Notes under the pieces: generated by a model | The model's database searches: none | Seen by the model: only the letters and a program-made list of their open reading frames with translations | What the model was told of the DNA's origin: nothing | Origin: Gammaproteobacteria bacterium | GTDB taxonomy: Bacteria; Pseudomonadota; Gammaproteobacteria; UBA9214 | NCBI GenBank assembly: GCA_022340485.1 | Contig: JAJDNX010000075.1 | Span: 1-57,634 of the forward strand | DNA: 57,634 bases | Direction of reading: 5' to 3' | Program-made: the position numbers and the translations under genes | Shown here: positions 20,291 to 30,326 of the stretch, piece after piece | How positions within the stretch are numbered: the first letter of the stretch is position 1 | Layout: every line of letters begins with the position of its first letter

Positions 20291-22021
20291 ATGAAATTGA
20301 GATACCTGCAGATTTTCCTCCTGCTCGCACCGGCACTGCTGAGTGCGGCAACGGATAAAGAAATTGATGCAGATATGGCCACCACCAATGCCAACGCGAA
20401 CATCCCCATCGATGACCTCGAACTGATGTTGCGTCCTCTCAGCCGTACGGAACTCGAAATAGAGACACTTGGCTGGCTGAAACTACTCAAGGAAAAGATC
20501 ACGGAAATCAGCGAGGCCGAAATCGGCGCCAAGCACAAACGCCTGGAACTGAAGTATGCCGATGATCTCCAGGCTGCGCTCGAGGACATCGAAAAGGCCA
20601 AGGAAAAATCCGAAGCCAGTCCTGATGACCCTGCCGCTGCGGAAGCACTGGATGCGGCCATTTCGAGGTCCAAGACCCTGAAAATAGAGGCCGATGCGGC
20701 CGCCAGGGAATCCGCACAGGATGCTTCCGTCGAGCAGGTAATAGAGGCTGCAAAAAAATACGCCCAGGAACAGGCGGCAGACAGCGAAGATGAAGACAGC
20801 ACGGCCGTCAAGGTCCCCGAAGCTGACAACAAACCGTTAGCCGAACAGGATGAAACAGACAGAAAACTGGTACAGGCAAAGCAGGCCGTCAGCAGGGACG
20901 CAGCAGAGCGAGCCGAGACAAGGAAACAACTGCTTGACTATATCAATCACCTCAGGGAACAGCAGACGATCCTCATCGACAGGACCAATGTGGTAATCGA
21001 CGCCTGGGAACTAAAGGGGGGTGATGCGACCGAAGAGCGCCAGTACATCAAGGCCGTTTCCGGCATTCAGGTAGACGTCACCGATGCCGAAGCCACCTGG
21101 AATACCCTTGTCGGCTGGACGCTGTCAGAGGAAGGCGGGCAGCGCTGGTTGAAGAATATCAGTGTTTTTATTATTACGATTATTGCATTTCTGTTTCTCT
21201 CCCGGCTGGCTGAACGGGGCACAAGGAAGCTGTTTGCAAAAGCCACCAATACCTCGCAACTGCTGGAAGATTTCACACTGGTATCGGTTCGTCGCCTGGT
21301 TATCGCAGTCGGCGTACTGGTTGCGCTGACCACGCTGGAAATCAATGTCGGCCCCTTACTGGCGGTCATCGGTGCAGCCGGTTTTGTGGTTGCGTTTGCA
21401 TTGCAGGATTCCCTGGGCAATTTTGCCAGTGGCATCCTGATCCTGCTGTTCCGTCCGTTTGACGTTGGCGACATGGTCCAAATCGGAGGTGTTGTGGGAA
21501 AGGTACGGTCAGTCAACCTGCTGTCGGTGCAAATCAACACGCCTGACAATCAAATGGTCATCGTGCCCAACAACAGCGTCTGGGGGAGCAGTATTACCAA
21601 CATTACCGGCAGTGATACACGTCGTGTCGATCTCATATTCGGCATTTCCTATGATGACGACATCGACAAGGCCCAGCACATCATGGAGGAACTGGTCAGC
21701 AACCATGAACTGGTGCTCAAAGAACCTGAACCAGTCATCCGGGTCAATGAACTCGCCAACTCATCGGTGAATTTCATCTGCCGCCCCTGGGTCAAGACGG
21801 GAGACTACTGGACGGTTTACTGGGACCTGACACGCGCAGTGAAACAGCGTTTCGACAAAGAAGGCATATCCATACCGTATCCGCAGCAGGATGTGCATTT
21901 CTACAACGTCGCTGCAAGTGCCCCTCCCATGGCGTCACTGCCGGATGTGCGCCCTGGTTCTAGCCGTCGTGTCCCTGAACCAGCACCTGCAGACAGTGGA
22001 GAGGATCTGGAGCATTCGTGA
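20291..22021 (+). CDS. Large MscS-family mechanosensitive channel
   Basis: 576 residues from the ATG at 20291, preceded by AAGGAGCCACCC. Signal peptide (LRYLQIFLLLAPALLSAA), then a long periplasmic helical domain rich in Glu/Lys/Ala (about 20-285) likely to form coiled coils. Membrane spans follow at about 290-310 (NISVFIITIIAFLFLSRLA), 335-352, and the pore helix TM3 near 360-395 (GAAGFVVAFALQDSLGNFASG). The cytoplasmic MscS beta domain (FRPFDVGDMVQIGGVVGKV, then VPNNSVW) and the C-terminal alpha/beta part complete it. Role: pressure relief during osmotic downshock. The family resembles medium-sized MscS homologs with large periplasmic heads rather than MscS itself. Transcribed with the Trp-repeat protein; convergent with the gene at 22068. 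Confidence 0.92.
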   Translation: MKLRYLQIFLLLAPALLSAATDKEIDADMATTNANANIPIDDLELMLRPLSRTELEIETLGWLKLLKEKITEISEAEIGAKHKRLELKYADDLQAALEDIEKAKEKSEASPDDPAAAEALDAAISRSKTLKIEADAAARESAQDASVEQVIEAAKKYAQEQAADSEDEDSTAVKVPEADNKPLAEQDETDRKLVQAKQAVSRDAAERAETRKQLLDYINHLREQQTILIDRTNVVIDAWELKGGDATEERQYIKAVSGIQVDVTDAEATWNTLVGWTLSEEGGQRWLKNISVFIITIIAFLFLSRLAERGTRKLFAKATNTSQLLEDFTLVSVRRLVIAVGVLVALTTLEINVGPLLAVIGAAGFVVAFALQDSLGNFASGILILLFRPFDVGDMVQIGGVVGKVRSVNLLSVQINTPDNQMVIVPNNSVWGSSITNITGSDTRRVDLIFGISYDDDIDKAQHIMEELVSNHELVLKEPEPVIRVNELANSSVNFICRPWVKTGDYWTVYWDLTRAVKQRFDKEGISIPYPQQDVHFYNVAASAPPMASLPDVRPGSSRRVPEPAPADSGEDLEHS

Positions 22022-22067
22022 AACCTGCAGATGCACGCGTCTGCGATGCAGCAAACCCGCTTCCCTG

Positions 22068-22787
22068 TCAGAACATATGCACCGCACTGTTGATTGGTCG
22101 CTTGCTGAAATTCAGCACCATACCCGAGGCATCCTGCAGCATCAGTTCAGTCTGGTTTCTGACAAAGCTGTACTGCGTCACGGTACCGGTCTGCTGGCTG
22201 TACAGATTGACAATATTGTTTTCAATTTTGACCACACCGGTAATGGCAAGCTTGCCATGCACAAGTCGAAAGCGGTTACCACTGACCTCAAACACCTCAC
22301 CAGAACTGCCGAACCAGCGACCATCCAGCAAAGACACGGGCGCAGCGGCTCTCCCTTCGGGTTGCCAGCCATAACCAGAGCTGGAGTAGGGGAGGTTTGT
22401 ATAGGGCGGGTAGCCGGAGGCAAACGGATAGGTCCAGGCATTGGGCATCACCGGGGTTGACCACGGTGACAGACCCTGCGCATAACCAGGGAAACTACCC
22501 ATTCCGGACCAGGGGTTCATGCCGGGAAAGCTGCTGACACCGGAGACAGGGCTCATGCCATAAAGGCTACTCCATTCCGGCCAGCCACCCATCCCGAAAC
22601 CGAATGAATCATTGGTCCCGAAGCTGGAATTGCTCGTATTACCAAGCATTGCACCCGACATGACATTCATCATGACCAGCATCATGCGAAACATGACCGC
22701 AAACATGTCGTCCATCGCTGCGGCAGGTGTGGGCAACGGCAGGGCGAGCACACAAAGCAGCAATGCAATGGCACGTTTTTTCTTCAT
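22068..22787 (-). CDS. Exported Met/Gly/Pro-rich protein, function unknown
   Basis: 239 residues. Signal peptide MKKKRAIALLLCVLALPLPTPAAA. The mature N terminus is remarkably Met-rich (MDDMFAVMFRMMLVMMNVMSGAML), hydrophobic, and may be a membrane helix. Residues about 50-140 are low complexity, rich in Gly, Ser, Pro, Tyr, Trp, Met (SPWSTP, YPPYTN, MGGWPEW). Residues about 150-235 look like a compact beta domain (LDGRWFGSSGEVFEVSGNRF, then IENNIVNLYSQQTG). No named family recognised. The Met content could mean metal (copper) binding, but this is inference. Own promoter assumed in the 281-base gap before metH, with which it is divergent. Confidence 0.75.
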   Translation of the reverse strand: MKKKRAIALLLCVLALPLPTPAAAMDDMFAVMFRMMLVMMNVMSGAMLGNTSNSSFGTNDSFGFGMGGWPEWSSLYGMSPVSGVSSFPGMNPWSGMGSFPGYAQGLSPWSTPVMPNAWTYPFASGYPPYTNLPYSSSGYGWQPEGRAAAPVSLLDGRWFGSSGEVFEVSGNRFRLVHGKLAITGVVKIENNIVNLYSQQTGTVTQYSFVRNQTELMLQDASGMVLNFSKRPINSAVHMF

Positions 22788-23068
22788 GCTGATCCCGTTC
22801 TTCTCAACAGACGATTACACCTAAAAGTTTAGTCAAGTACCCGATTCGCGATCGATGTGATGCACATTAATACTATATGTGGGGTTATACCATAATTTTC
22901 AATACTATATATGCAAATGTTAGTTTCACTGCAGTCGAGGTCTGATTTACAACCACTGCCACCTGGTAACAATCCACAGGTACACACGATAGTTCGTCAT
23001 TGTCGCGGCCATCCAAAAAGCAGGTGCGCGTGTTAAACTTGATCGCTTGACCTATTTCACTGAATCAC
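22788..23068. other. Divergent control region between the Met-rich protein gene and metH
   Basis: 281 bases. AT-rich core at about 22865-22920 holds two copies of AATACTATAT. An inverted repeat ATGTG-ATG-CACAT lies at 22855-22867, a possible operator. No cobalamin or SAH riboswitch signature was seen ahead of metH. Confidence 0.4.
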
Positions 23069-26000
23069 ATGAAAAATTTTACTGAATTACTCGATGAACG
23101 CATCCTCTTCCTGGATGGCGCCATGGGCACCATGATCCAGCGCCACAAGCTGGAGGAGGCCGATTATCGGGGCACTCGATTTGCGGACTGGCCGACCGAC
23201 CTGAAGGGCAATAACGACCTGTTAAGTCTGACCCAGCCCCAGATTATCCGCGACATCCATATGCAGTACCTGGAAGCCGGGGCGGACATCATTGAAACCA
23301 ACACCTTCAATGCCACGCGTATTGCCATGTCGGACTACGGTATGGAGGCGCTCACCTATGAGATCAACCTCGCTTCCACGAGGCTGGCGCGCGAGGCAGC
23401 GGACGCGGTAACCGCACGGACACCGGAGAAACCGCGCTTTGTTGCAGGAGTCCTCGGCCCGACCAATCGCACGGCCTCCATATCACCAGATGTCAATGAT
23501 CCGGCGTTTCGGAATGTGACCTTTGACGAGTTGGTGGAGGCCTACACAGAATCCACGCGCGCACTGCTTGAGGGTGGTGCCGATATTCTCCTGGTCGAGA
23601 CGATATTCGATACCCTGAATGCCAAGGCAGCGGTCTTTGCCCTTGAGGCGTTGTTCGAAAATACCGGCATACGGTTACCCATCATGATCTCGGGCACCAT
23701 CACCGATGCATCCGGACGTACCCTCACGGGACAGGTCACCGAAGCCTTTCTGAACTCATTGCGGCATGCACGACCGATTTCCATCGGGCTCAACTGCGCA
23801 CTGGGTGCCGAGCAATTGCGCCAGTATGTCGAAGAGCTGTCACAGCTCGCGGACATCTGTATCTCCGCGCATCCGAATGCCGGATTGCCCAACGAATTTG
23901 GTGAATATGATGAAACACCGGAGCAGATCGCGGCCGAGCTCGGCGACTGGGCCGCCAATGGTTTTCTGAACATTGTGGGTGGCTGCTGCGGAACCACACC
24001 AGAGCACATCAGGGCAATCGTCGCCGCGGTTAGCCCGTATCCTCCAAGGGTGGTTCCCGAGATCGATATACAGTGCCGACTGTCCGGTCTTGAACCACTC
24101 AACATCGCCAAAGACTCCCTGTTTGTAAACGTCGGCGAACGCACCAATGTCACCGGCTCCGCACTTTTCAAACGCCTCATCATGGAAGGCGACTATGAAA
24201 CCGCGCTCGACATTGCGCGCCAGCAGGTAGAAAACGGTGCCCAGATGATCGATATCAACATGGACGAGGGCATGCTCGAATCCCGCGAGGCCATGGTGCG
24301 TTTTCTGAACCTGATATCCGCCGAACCGGATATCTCACGCGTCCCCGTCATGATCGATTCTTCCAAGTGGGACGTCATCGAGGCCGGACTGAAGTGCATC
24401 CAGGGCAAGGGGGTGGTGAACTCCATCAGTCTCAAGGAAGGTGAGGAAGAGTTCATCAAACATGCGCGACTGGTACGACGCTATGGGGCCGCCGCCATCG
24501 TCATGGCCTTTGACGAACAGGGCCAGGCGGATAGTCGTGCACGCAAGTTTCAGATCTGCGAGCGTGCCTACCGGATACTGACCACCCAGGTTGGTTTCCC
24601 TGCGGAAGACATTATTTTTGACCCGAATATCTTTGCCATCGCCACCGGCATAGAGGAACACAACAATTACGGGCGTGATTTCATCGACGCCACCCGTGAC
24701 ATCAAGGAAAAGCTGCCACATGCTCTGGTATCCGGCGGAGTCTCCAATGTGTCGTTCTCGTTCCGCGGCAACAATCCGGTCCGCGAAGCCATACACGCCG
24801 TGTTTCTGTATCACGCCATCAGGAACGGCATGGACATGGGTATCGTCAACGCCGGGCAACTCGCCATCTACGAAGACATCCCCGAGATACTGCGCGAGCG
24901 GGTGGAAGACGTGGTATTGAACCGGCGTCATGACGCCACCGAACGTCTGCTGGAGATCGCCGCTGATTATGCCGGTGATGGCAGAGCTGCAGAAAAGGAA
25001 GCGAGTCCGGCGTGGCGCGAGTGGGCGGTTAACAAGCGCCTTGAATATGCCCTTGTCAAGGGCATTACCGACTTCATCGAGGAGGATACGGAGGAAGCGC
25101 GACAGGCCGCTGCTGTCCCGCTCAACGTCATAGAAGGCCCCTTGATGGACGGCATGAATGTAGTGGGCGACTTGTTCGGCTCCGGCAAGATGTTCCTGCC
25201 ACAGGTCGTCAAGTCTGCGCGCGTGATGAAGAAGGCCGTGGCCTACCTGTTACCCTTCATGGGTGCCGGCATTGACGGGGAAGCGAAAAACAATGGCACC
25301 ATCCTGATGGCTACGGTCAAGGGTGATGTGCATGACATTGGCAAGAACATTGTCGGCGTGGTACTGCAGTGCAACAGTTACCGGGTCATCGACCTCGGCG
25401 TCATGGTACCTGCCGAGACCATCCTGAAAACTGCCCGCGAACAGCAGGTCGATATGATCGGCCTCTCGGGCCTGATCACGCCTTCGCTCGATGAAATGGT
25501 GCATATAGGCAAGGAAATGGAACGTCAGGGATTCGACATCCCCTTATTGATTGGCGGGGCAACCACCTCCCAGATTCATACCTCGGTAAAAATTGACCCG
25601 CAGTACCACGGGCCCGTGGTCTACGTAGCCGATGCATCCCGTGCCGTCGGCGTCGCCAGTACCTTGCTGAGCGAGGAAAGACGCCAGGCCTACATTTCCG
25701 AGACCAAGGAACGCTACCGGCAACTACGCGAACAGCGTAGCGGTCAGCAACAGGCTCGCAAACTCGCCAGCCTTGGCGAAGCACGTGCCAACAAGTTTCA
25801 AACCCATTGGGAGAAGTACCAACCTGCCAAGCCCGCATTTCTCGGCATCCGGGTTTTCGATGATTATCCCCTCGCCGAGCTGATCACGTTGATCGACTGG
25901 AGTCCGTTTTTCAAGGCATGGGAACTGGCCGGCAAGTTCCCGCAAATTCTCGATGACAAGATCGTCGGCAAGGAGGCACGGCGCCTGTTTCAGGATGCCC

Positions 26001-26746
26001 AAGCCATGCTTGAACGGATCGTCAATGAGCGCTGGCTGCAGGCACGCGCTGTAATCGGCTTCTTTCCTGCGAATACCATTCAGGACGATGATGTTGAGCT
26101 GTATACCGATGACAGTCGTAGCGAAATCCTGACCGTGTTCCATTTTCTGCGTCAGCAGATGAGACATCGCAACCAGGCACCGAACCATTGTCTTGCTGAC
26201 TTCATCGCACCGAAAGAGAGTGGTGTAGCGGATTATCTTGGCACCTTCGCCGTCACCACAGGGATCGGCATCGAGGCCAGGATCGCCAAATTCGAAGCCG
26301 AACACGATGATTACAACAGTATCCTGCTCAAGGCGCTGGCAGACCGCCTTGCAGAGGCCTTTGCCGAACGCATGCATCAACGTGTCCGCAAGGAATTCTG
26401 GGGCTATGCCTCGGCAGAAAACCTGTCGAATGAAGAATTGATAAAAGAAGAGTACCGCGGCATTCGACCAGCACCCGGCTACCCTGCGTGTCCTGACCAT
26501 ACCGAGAAGCAATTACTCTGGGAGCTGATCGATCCGGTAACCAATGCCGGTATCACACTCACAGAGAGCTATGCCATGCTGCCGACAGCCTCGGTCTGCG
26601 GTCTGTACTTTTCACATCCTGAAGCCCGTTATTTTGGGGTCGGCAAACTCGCGCGCGATCAAATCGCGGATTATGCCGCACGCAAGGCTATGACGGTTGA
26701 GGAGGTAGAACGCTGGCTGGCCTCGGCACTGGGCTACAACACCTGA
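23069..26746 (+). CDS. metH: Cobalamin-dependent methionine synthase
   Basis: Transfers a methyl group from methyltetrahydrofolate to homocysteine through cobalamin. 1225 residues, the full four-module length. Homocysteine/zinc domain (1 to about 330): [17 protein letters not shown] and [11 protein letters not shown] supply the zinc cysteines. Folate domain (about 355-615): [13 protein letters not shown] and [13 protein letters not shown]. Cobalamin domain: HDIGKNIV, whose His at about residue 755 is the cobalt ligand (His759 in E. coli), with [14 protein letters not shown] and LLIGGATTS. Reactivation domain (about 900-1225): [15 protein letters not shown] binds SAM. Monocistronic in appearance. 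Requires vitamin B12 plus a flavodoxin or ferredoxin reductase partner; an Fpr-type reductase lies nearby at 29138. Confidence 0.98.
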   Translation: MKNFTELLDERILFLDGAMGTMIQRHKLEEADYRGTRFADWPTDLKGNNDLLSLTQPQIIRDIHMQYLEAGADIIETNTFNATRIAMSDYGMEALTYEINLASTRLAREAADAVTARTPEKPRFVAGVLGPTNRTASISPDVNDPAFRNVTFDELVEAYTESTRALLEGGADILLVETIFDTLNAKAAVFALEALFENTGIRLPIMISGTITDASGRTLTGQVTEAFLNSLRHARPISIGLNCALGAEQLRQYVEELSQLADICISAHPNAGLPNEFGEYDETPEQIAAELGDWAANGFLNIVGGCCGTTPEHIRAIVAAVSPYPPRVVPEIDIQCRLSGLEPLNIAKDSLFVNVGERTNVTGSALFKRLIMEGDYETALDIARQQVENGAQMIDINMDEGMLESREAMVRFLNLISAEPDISRVPVMIDSSKWDVIEAGLKCIQGKGVVNSISLKEGEEEFIKHARLVRRYGAAAIVMAFDEQGQADSRARKFQICERAYRILTTQVGFPAEDIIFDPNIFAIATGIEEHNNYGRDFIDATRDIKEKLPHALVSGGVSNVSFSFRGNNPVREAIHAVFLYHAIRNGMDMGIVNAGQLAIYEDIPEILRERVEDVVLNRRHDATERLLEIAADYAGDGRAAEKEASPAWREWAVNKRLEYALVKGITDFIEEDTEEARQAAAVPLNVIEGPLMDGMNVVGDLFGSGKMFLPQVVKSARVMKKAVAYLLPFMGAGIDGEAKNNGTILMATVKGDVHDIGKNIVGVVLQCNSYRVIDLGVMVPAETILKTAREQQVDMIGLSGLITPSLDEMVHIGKEMERQGFDIPLLIGGATTSQIHTSVKIDPQYHGPVVYVADASRAVGVASTLLSEERRQAYISETKERYRQLREQRSGQQQARKLASLGEARANKFQTHWEKYQPAKPAFLGIRVFDDYPLAELITLIDWSPFFKAWELAGKFPQILDDKIVGKEARRLFQDAQAMLERIVNERWLQARAVIGFFPANTIQDDDVELYTDDSRSEILTVFHFLRQQMRHRNQAPNHCLADFIAPKESGVADYLGTFAVTTGIGIEARIAKFEAEHDDYNSILLKALADRLAEAFAERMHQRVRKEFWGYASAENLSNEELIKEEYRGIRPAPGYPACPDHTEKQLLWELIDPVTNAGITLTESYAMLPTASVCGLYFSHPEARYFGVGKLARDQIADYAARKAMTVEEVERWLASALGYNT

Positions 26747-26921
26747 ACCCGTGCTTTTCCAAAAAATAAATACCCGTGCCGACCCAAAGCGATCCTGCTA
26801 CCCGGCTTTTTTATTGATTCGCCTCGGAATTCACCAAAGAACATGGATATTGTGCCTGTAAGGCGGTTATTTTTCGTGGATTTCGTGGCAAAAGTATTTC
26901 ACTGCATCCAGCGGGCCTGTG
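26747..26921. other. Intergenic region after metH
   Basis: Contains a weak interrupted stem (GCCG ... CGGC) followed by TTTTTT near 26810, a possible metH terminator, and a short tandem TTTTTCGTGGA / TTTCGTGGC at about 26870-26888 that resembles dispersed intergenic repeats found in other proteobacteria. Neither is certain. Confidence 0.35.
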
Positions 26922-27428
26922 TTACTCAACCTTGATATAGGCAAAACCGTTTTGCTGCAATTCTGCCAGCCGGACCACACCGGAAGGGACAATTTCCACA
27001 CCGGGGTACAACTTCTCCTTGGGCAACTTGACCTGGGCACGTGTGATATCACACAGCTCCAGCTTGACCCCCTGTACGGAATTCAAGGCACTGAGCCGAC
27101 CCTTGAGATTACTGCGGCGATCTTCCAGTGCATCATCACTGGCGAAGGGGGTATCCGCCAGCTTGTCGTCTGTCAGGAAGCGGATGCCGTGTGCAACAAA
27201 CACGACCCTGACATCATATTCCAGTAATTCGTTCTGGTAATAGGTGACCATGTTATTGATGCTGGTGAGCATGGCGCTGAAGCGGCGTGGATCGGAGAAG
27301 TCCGCGTGGTACACCACCTTTGCCATGCCACCCGGACTGTCAGCAGCGAAAACGGGCGACTGCACCAGTGATGCCCCCAGCAACAGGAACAGCACGACGG
27401 GAATAGTCATTTTCAGGTATGCTCGCAT
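26922..27428 (-). CDS. Exported DsrE-family (COG1416) protein
   Basis: 168 residues. Signal peptide with a hydrophobic core (MTIPVVLFLLLGASLV) and a cut near SPVFAADS. The mature protein follows the DsrE/DsrF-like pattern: KVVYHADFSDPRRFSAMLTSI, NMVTYYQNE, VRVVFVAHGIRFLT, then LSALNSVQGVKLELCDITRA with a single cysteine in the position where family members carry one. Cytoplasmic DsrE relatives move sulfur; exported members of the COG1416 group have no settled role, so sulfur relay in the periplasm is a guess. A ribosome binding site (AGGAG) precedes the start at 27428. About 100 bases separate it from the next gene on the same strand. Confidence 0.85.
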   Translation of the reverse strand: MRAYLKMTIPVVLFLLLGASLVQSPVFAADSPGGMAKVVYHADFSDPRRFSAMLTSINNMVTYYQNELLEYDVRVVFVAHGIRFLTDDKLADTPFASDDALEDRRSNLKGRLSALNSVQGVKLELCDITRAQVKLPKEKLYPGVEIVPSGVVRLAELQQNGFAYIKVE

Positions 27429-27531
27429 CTCCTACACCTCCTTATTCGAACCCCTGTTAGTGCAGATCACAGCCCGGATTTGTTCACCCATAGGATGGGC
27501 GTCCCCGCGAGCTGCCACCAGCAGGGGATAT

Positions 27532-27798
27532 TCACCTCAGTAAGGGATCATCCGGTGGCAATTGCCGCACCATCCACAGCGCCAGTTTGTGGCGCATATT
27601 TGGCTGCGACGTCTCACCACGGGCAAGTGGCACAATTACCTTGTCATGAACCAGCAGTTTGTAGACATATTCAATCTTGTCATTGAGGGAATCAGTCGCC
27701 TCGAATTCCACCACGCCACGCTTTTCCCCATATTCCATACCGCGCTTCAGGGCTTCTTTCAGCAGCTGCGCTTCATTTTTCAGCTTTTTCTTGGACAT
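27532..27798 (-). CDS. Small conserved cytosolic protein, unknown function
   Basis: 88 residues from the ATG at 27798, which has AGAGGTGTTA upstream; an open frame reaches 27885 but lacks family-like residues and a ribosome binding site. The protein is basic and helical: KKKLKNEAQLLKEALKRG, YGEKRGVVEFEATDSLNDKIE, then KLLVHDKVIVPLARG, ending in MRQLPPDDPLL-like residues. It resembles small gammaproteobacterial proteins annotated DUF5062, but I am unsure of that assignment. No motif points to an activity. Divergent from the FIST gene. Confidence 0.7.
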   Translation of the reverse strand: MSKKKLKNEAQLLKEALKRGMEYGEKRGVVEFEATDSLNDKIEYVYKLLVHDKVIVPLARGETSQPNMRHKLALWMVRQLPPDDPLLR

Positions 27799-27941
27799 TA
27801 ACACCTCTCTATACGTCCAGTGTAGTAAAAGACCATCGCCGCCGCACTGCTTTTGCAGTATCCGTATAAGCCGTGTGCACATCATGGGCCAGTGGCTGGG
27901 TGTTCTGGCAATTATGCAAGCAGTCTGCGTACAATCCGGTC

Positions 27942-29075
27942 ATGAGCCAACCATCTTCATTCCAAGCAACTGCTGCAACTGGCAAAGACTGGCAGTCCGT
28001 CGCCGATCAGTGCCTGAAGGACCTGGGCACAGAGGCCGCCATGGCCAATTTCGGTTTTCTCTATATCACAGACCCGCTGGCACCGTATCTTAATAATCTG
28101 CTTGAAGAACTCCGCAGGCACACGGGAATCCGGGACTGGATCGGCACGGTCGGCGCAGGAATCTGCTATACGGGTCTGGAAATCTACGATGAACCTGCGG
28201 CCGCCATCCTGCTGGCTACACTACCGGAAGACAGTTACCGGCTGCTGCCGGCCGGCATGGAGGCATTGTCGACCATGCTTACAGAGAACAAGAAGTGGAT
28301 CACCGAACAGGCCGTGCATTTCGGGATTGTCCATGGAGACCCGCGAAATACCCACATTGCCCAGATCATAGAATCCCTGTCGACCGAACTCGATCCGGGC
28401 TTCCTCGTGGGCGGCCTGACTTCCGCCAGTGACAACGATTATCAGCAGCAGATCGCCGGGCAGATCTATGAGAATGGACTTTCGGGGGTCTTGTTTTCTT
28501 CCCGGGTGCCGGTCGTCAGTGGCCTGACGCAGGGCTGCACACCCCTTGCATACAGGCATACCATTACCAGGGCCGAGGGCAACATCGTAGCCGAGATTGA
28601 TGACCGGCCAGCGCTGGATGTCTTCAAAGAAGATATCGGCGAAGTACTTGCAAAAGACCTGTCGCTCGTGTCCGGCTATATCTTTGCCGGTCTGCCGGTG
28701 CCGGGATCAGATACCGGTGATTATCTGGTACGCAATCTCATTGGCATCGACCCGACAGAAAAACTACTAGCAATCGGGGACAACCTTGAAGACGATGTTC
28801 CCATCATGTTTTGCCGCCGCGATGCTGACACGGCGCGTGAAGACATGTTGCGCATGCTGGCGGACCTGAAAAGACGTGCCGGCGGGAAAATCAGGGGAGG
28901 GGTGTATTACACCTGTCTCGGCCGGGGCAGAAACCAGTTTGGCGAGGATTCCGAAGAGCTGAAAATGATCCGGGATCAGCTCGGTGATTTTCCGCTGGTG
29001 GGTTTCTTTGCCAATGGGGAAATATCCCACAACCGTCTTTATGGCTATACCGGTGTATTAACGCTGTTTTTGTAA
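27942..29075 (+). CDS. FIST-domain protein (FIST N + FIST C)
   Basis: 377 residues from the ATG at 27942 (MSQPSSFQATAATG); the frame is open to 27873 but those residues look unrelated. FIST domains are sensory modules thought to bind small ligands such as amino acids, usually fused to signalling domains. Here both halves stand alone: FIST N at about 30-190 (WIGTVGAGICYTGLEI, VGGLTSASDNDYQQQIAG) and FIST C at about 200-375 (PALDVFKEDIG, YLVRNLIGIDP, and the diagnostic ending LVGFFANGEISHNRLYGYTGVLTLF). No signal peptide, membrane span or output domain. Convergent with fpr. The partner it would signal to is not evident nearby. Confidence 0.9.
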   Translation: MSQPSSFQATAATGKDWQSVADQCLKDLGTEAAMANFGFLYITDPLAPYLNNLLEELRRHTGIRDWIGTVGAGICYTGLEIYDEPAAAILLATLPEDSYRLLPAGMEALSTMLTENKKWITEQAVHFGIVHGDPRNTHIAQIIESLSTELDPGFLVGGLTSASDNDYQQQIAGQIYENGLSGVLFSSRVPVVSGLTQGCTPLAYRHTITRAEGNIVAEIDDRPALDVFKEDIGEVLAKDLSLVSGYIFAGLPVPGSDTGDYLVRNLIGIDPTEKLLAIGDNLEDDVPIMFCRRDADTAREDMLRMLADLKRRAGGKIRGGVYYTCLGRGRNQFGEDSEELKMIRDQLGDFPLVGFFANGEISHNRLYGYTGVLTLFL

Positions 29076-29137
29076 CCCTGTTGTGATCAACCTTGGGGAG
29101 CGAAACTATCCGCTCCTGCATGACATACTGCAGCTGT

Positions 29138-29887
29138 TCATGCTTTCCAGTATTGCTCTGTGGTGATCTGTCCCGGCTCGCGACGCCTGTTTTTCTTCAG
29201 CCCACGCGCTTCCAGAACTGCCATAGTGTCACGCACCATGGCCGGGTTACCGCAGATCATAACCTGGCTGTCGCTAGCAGTGATGCTGATTCCCGCTGTT
29301 TGTTCCAAGCGTCCATCCTCCAGGGCAGCAGGAACACGCGAACGGATCGCAAAGCCGGTATCCTCGCGACTGACAAAGGGGATGAATTGCAGCTCTCCGG
29401 GATGCTGTTCAAGCAATGCCCTGATCTCGTCACCGTAGGTCAGCTCCTCTGCGGTACGCACGGCATGCACCAGTACAATATTCCGGTGGCGTTGCCAGGC
29501 CTCGGCTGTCGACAGGATCGACAAAAATGGACCCAGTGCAGTCCCGGTCGCCAGCATCCACAGGTTATCCGCTTCAGGTATCTCACTGAGGATGAAGAAA
29601 CCCGCACCCCTGGGAGCCAGAAACAGCGTATCGCCACGCTTCAGGTCGCGCATGGCATGTGTCAGCGGCCCATTCTTGACGAGGACGAAATAGAATTCGT
29701 GTACCGGGTTATCCGGGGCATTTACGAACGAGTACGGCCGTGCCACCATTTCGCCATCGATCTCCAGCGCAACCCGCGTAAACTGGCCGGCAGTGAACGG
29801 CGCGATATCCGCCGTCACCTGGATAGAATACAGCTCATCTGTCCATTGCCTGAGATTGACAACCGTACCCTCTACCCAGGTGCTCAT
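29138..29887 (-). CDS. fpr: Ferredoxin--NADP reductase
   Basis: 249 residues from the ATG at 29887 (MSTWVEGTVVNLRQW); the frame is open to 30139, but the extra segment is not family-like. FAD-binding RPYSFVNAP at about residues 54-62, the NADP-binding GTALGPFLSIL near 116, CGNPAMVRDT, and the C-terminal EQYWKA that stacks on the flavin, as in the E. coli-type (class II) Fpr ending in -YW. Exchanges electrons between NADPH and ferredoxin or flavodoxin; in E. coli it also supports MetH reactivation through flavodoxin, and metH is about 2.4 kb away. Convergent with the FIST gene. Confidence 0.95.
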   Translation of the reverse strand: MSTWVEGTVVNLRQWTDELYSIQVTADIAPFTAGQFTRVALEIDGEMVARPYSFVNAPDNPVHEFYFVLVKNGPLTHAMRDLKRGDTLFLAPRGAGFFILSEIPEADNLWMLATGTALGPFLSILSTAEAWQRHRNIVLVHAVRTAEELTYGDEIRALLEQHPGELQFIPFVSREDTGFAIRSRVPAALEDGRLEQTAGISITASDSQVMICGNPAMVRDTMAVLEARGLKKNRRREPGQITTEQYWKA

Positions 29888-30130
29888 ACAGAGCCCACCC
29901 CGGAAGTTGTGTCCAAGCTCCTGTACAACAGGCAGCGAGCATGCTCGGACTTTCGTTTTGTCAGCCCGGCGTTGGCTTGGTAGCCAGTCGGGACTGCCAG
30001 GTAATCGTGGTTCCTCATGTGCATCATTCCGCTTTGACTGTTTGCTGATCATAACGTAAAACGGTCCGTGCGCATGCCTTGTAATCACGCATTGCAAGCC
30101 CCATACAACAGAAGCGGACACCAGATTGCT

Positions 30131-30322
30131 ATGGAACAACTCTCTACCTTTGAAATGATCATGCTTGGCGCGGTTGCGCTGGGCGTCTTGTTCTGGTTCG
30201 GGCCCGGTGTGAAAACCATGCTGGAGCAGAGCCGCAAGGCCGAGAACAAGGACTGGTCCGGTGTATTAGTACCTATAATCATCGTGGTTATTTTTGTCTT
30301 CCTGTTAATCAAGATGGTCTGA
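30131..30322 (+). CDS. Small membrane protein upstream of the ABC exporter
   Basis: 63 residues with two hydrophobic spans: FEMIMLGAVALGVLFWFG near the N terminus and VLVPIIIVVIFVFLLIKMV at the C terminus, joined by a charged loop (KTMLEQSRKAENKDW). No named family. Its stop codon lies 4 bases before the ABC ATPase gene, so it is likely co-transcribed and may be an accessory to that transporter. The start at 30131 lacks a strong ribosome binding site; the upstream in-frame Met at 30068 would add 21 polar residues. Confidence 0.7.
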   Translation: MEQLSTFEMIMLGAVALGVLFWFGPGVKTMLEQSRKAENKDWSGVLVPIIIVVIFVFLLIKMV

Positions 30323-30326
30323 ATAC

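Noticed and set aside
22788-23068. Cobalamin or SAH riboswitch before metH
   Set aside because: No B12-box-like or SAH-aptamer-like core was seen by eye.
26860-26892. Functional repeat element (TTTCGTGGA pair) after metH
   Set aside because: Only two imperfect units; too short to support as a repeat family from this window alone.
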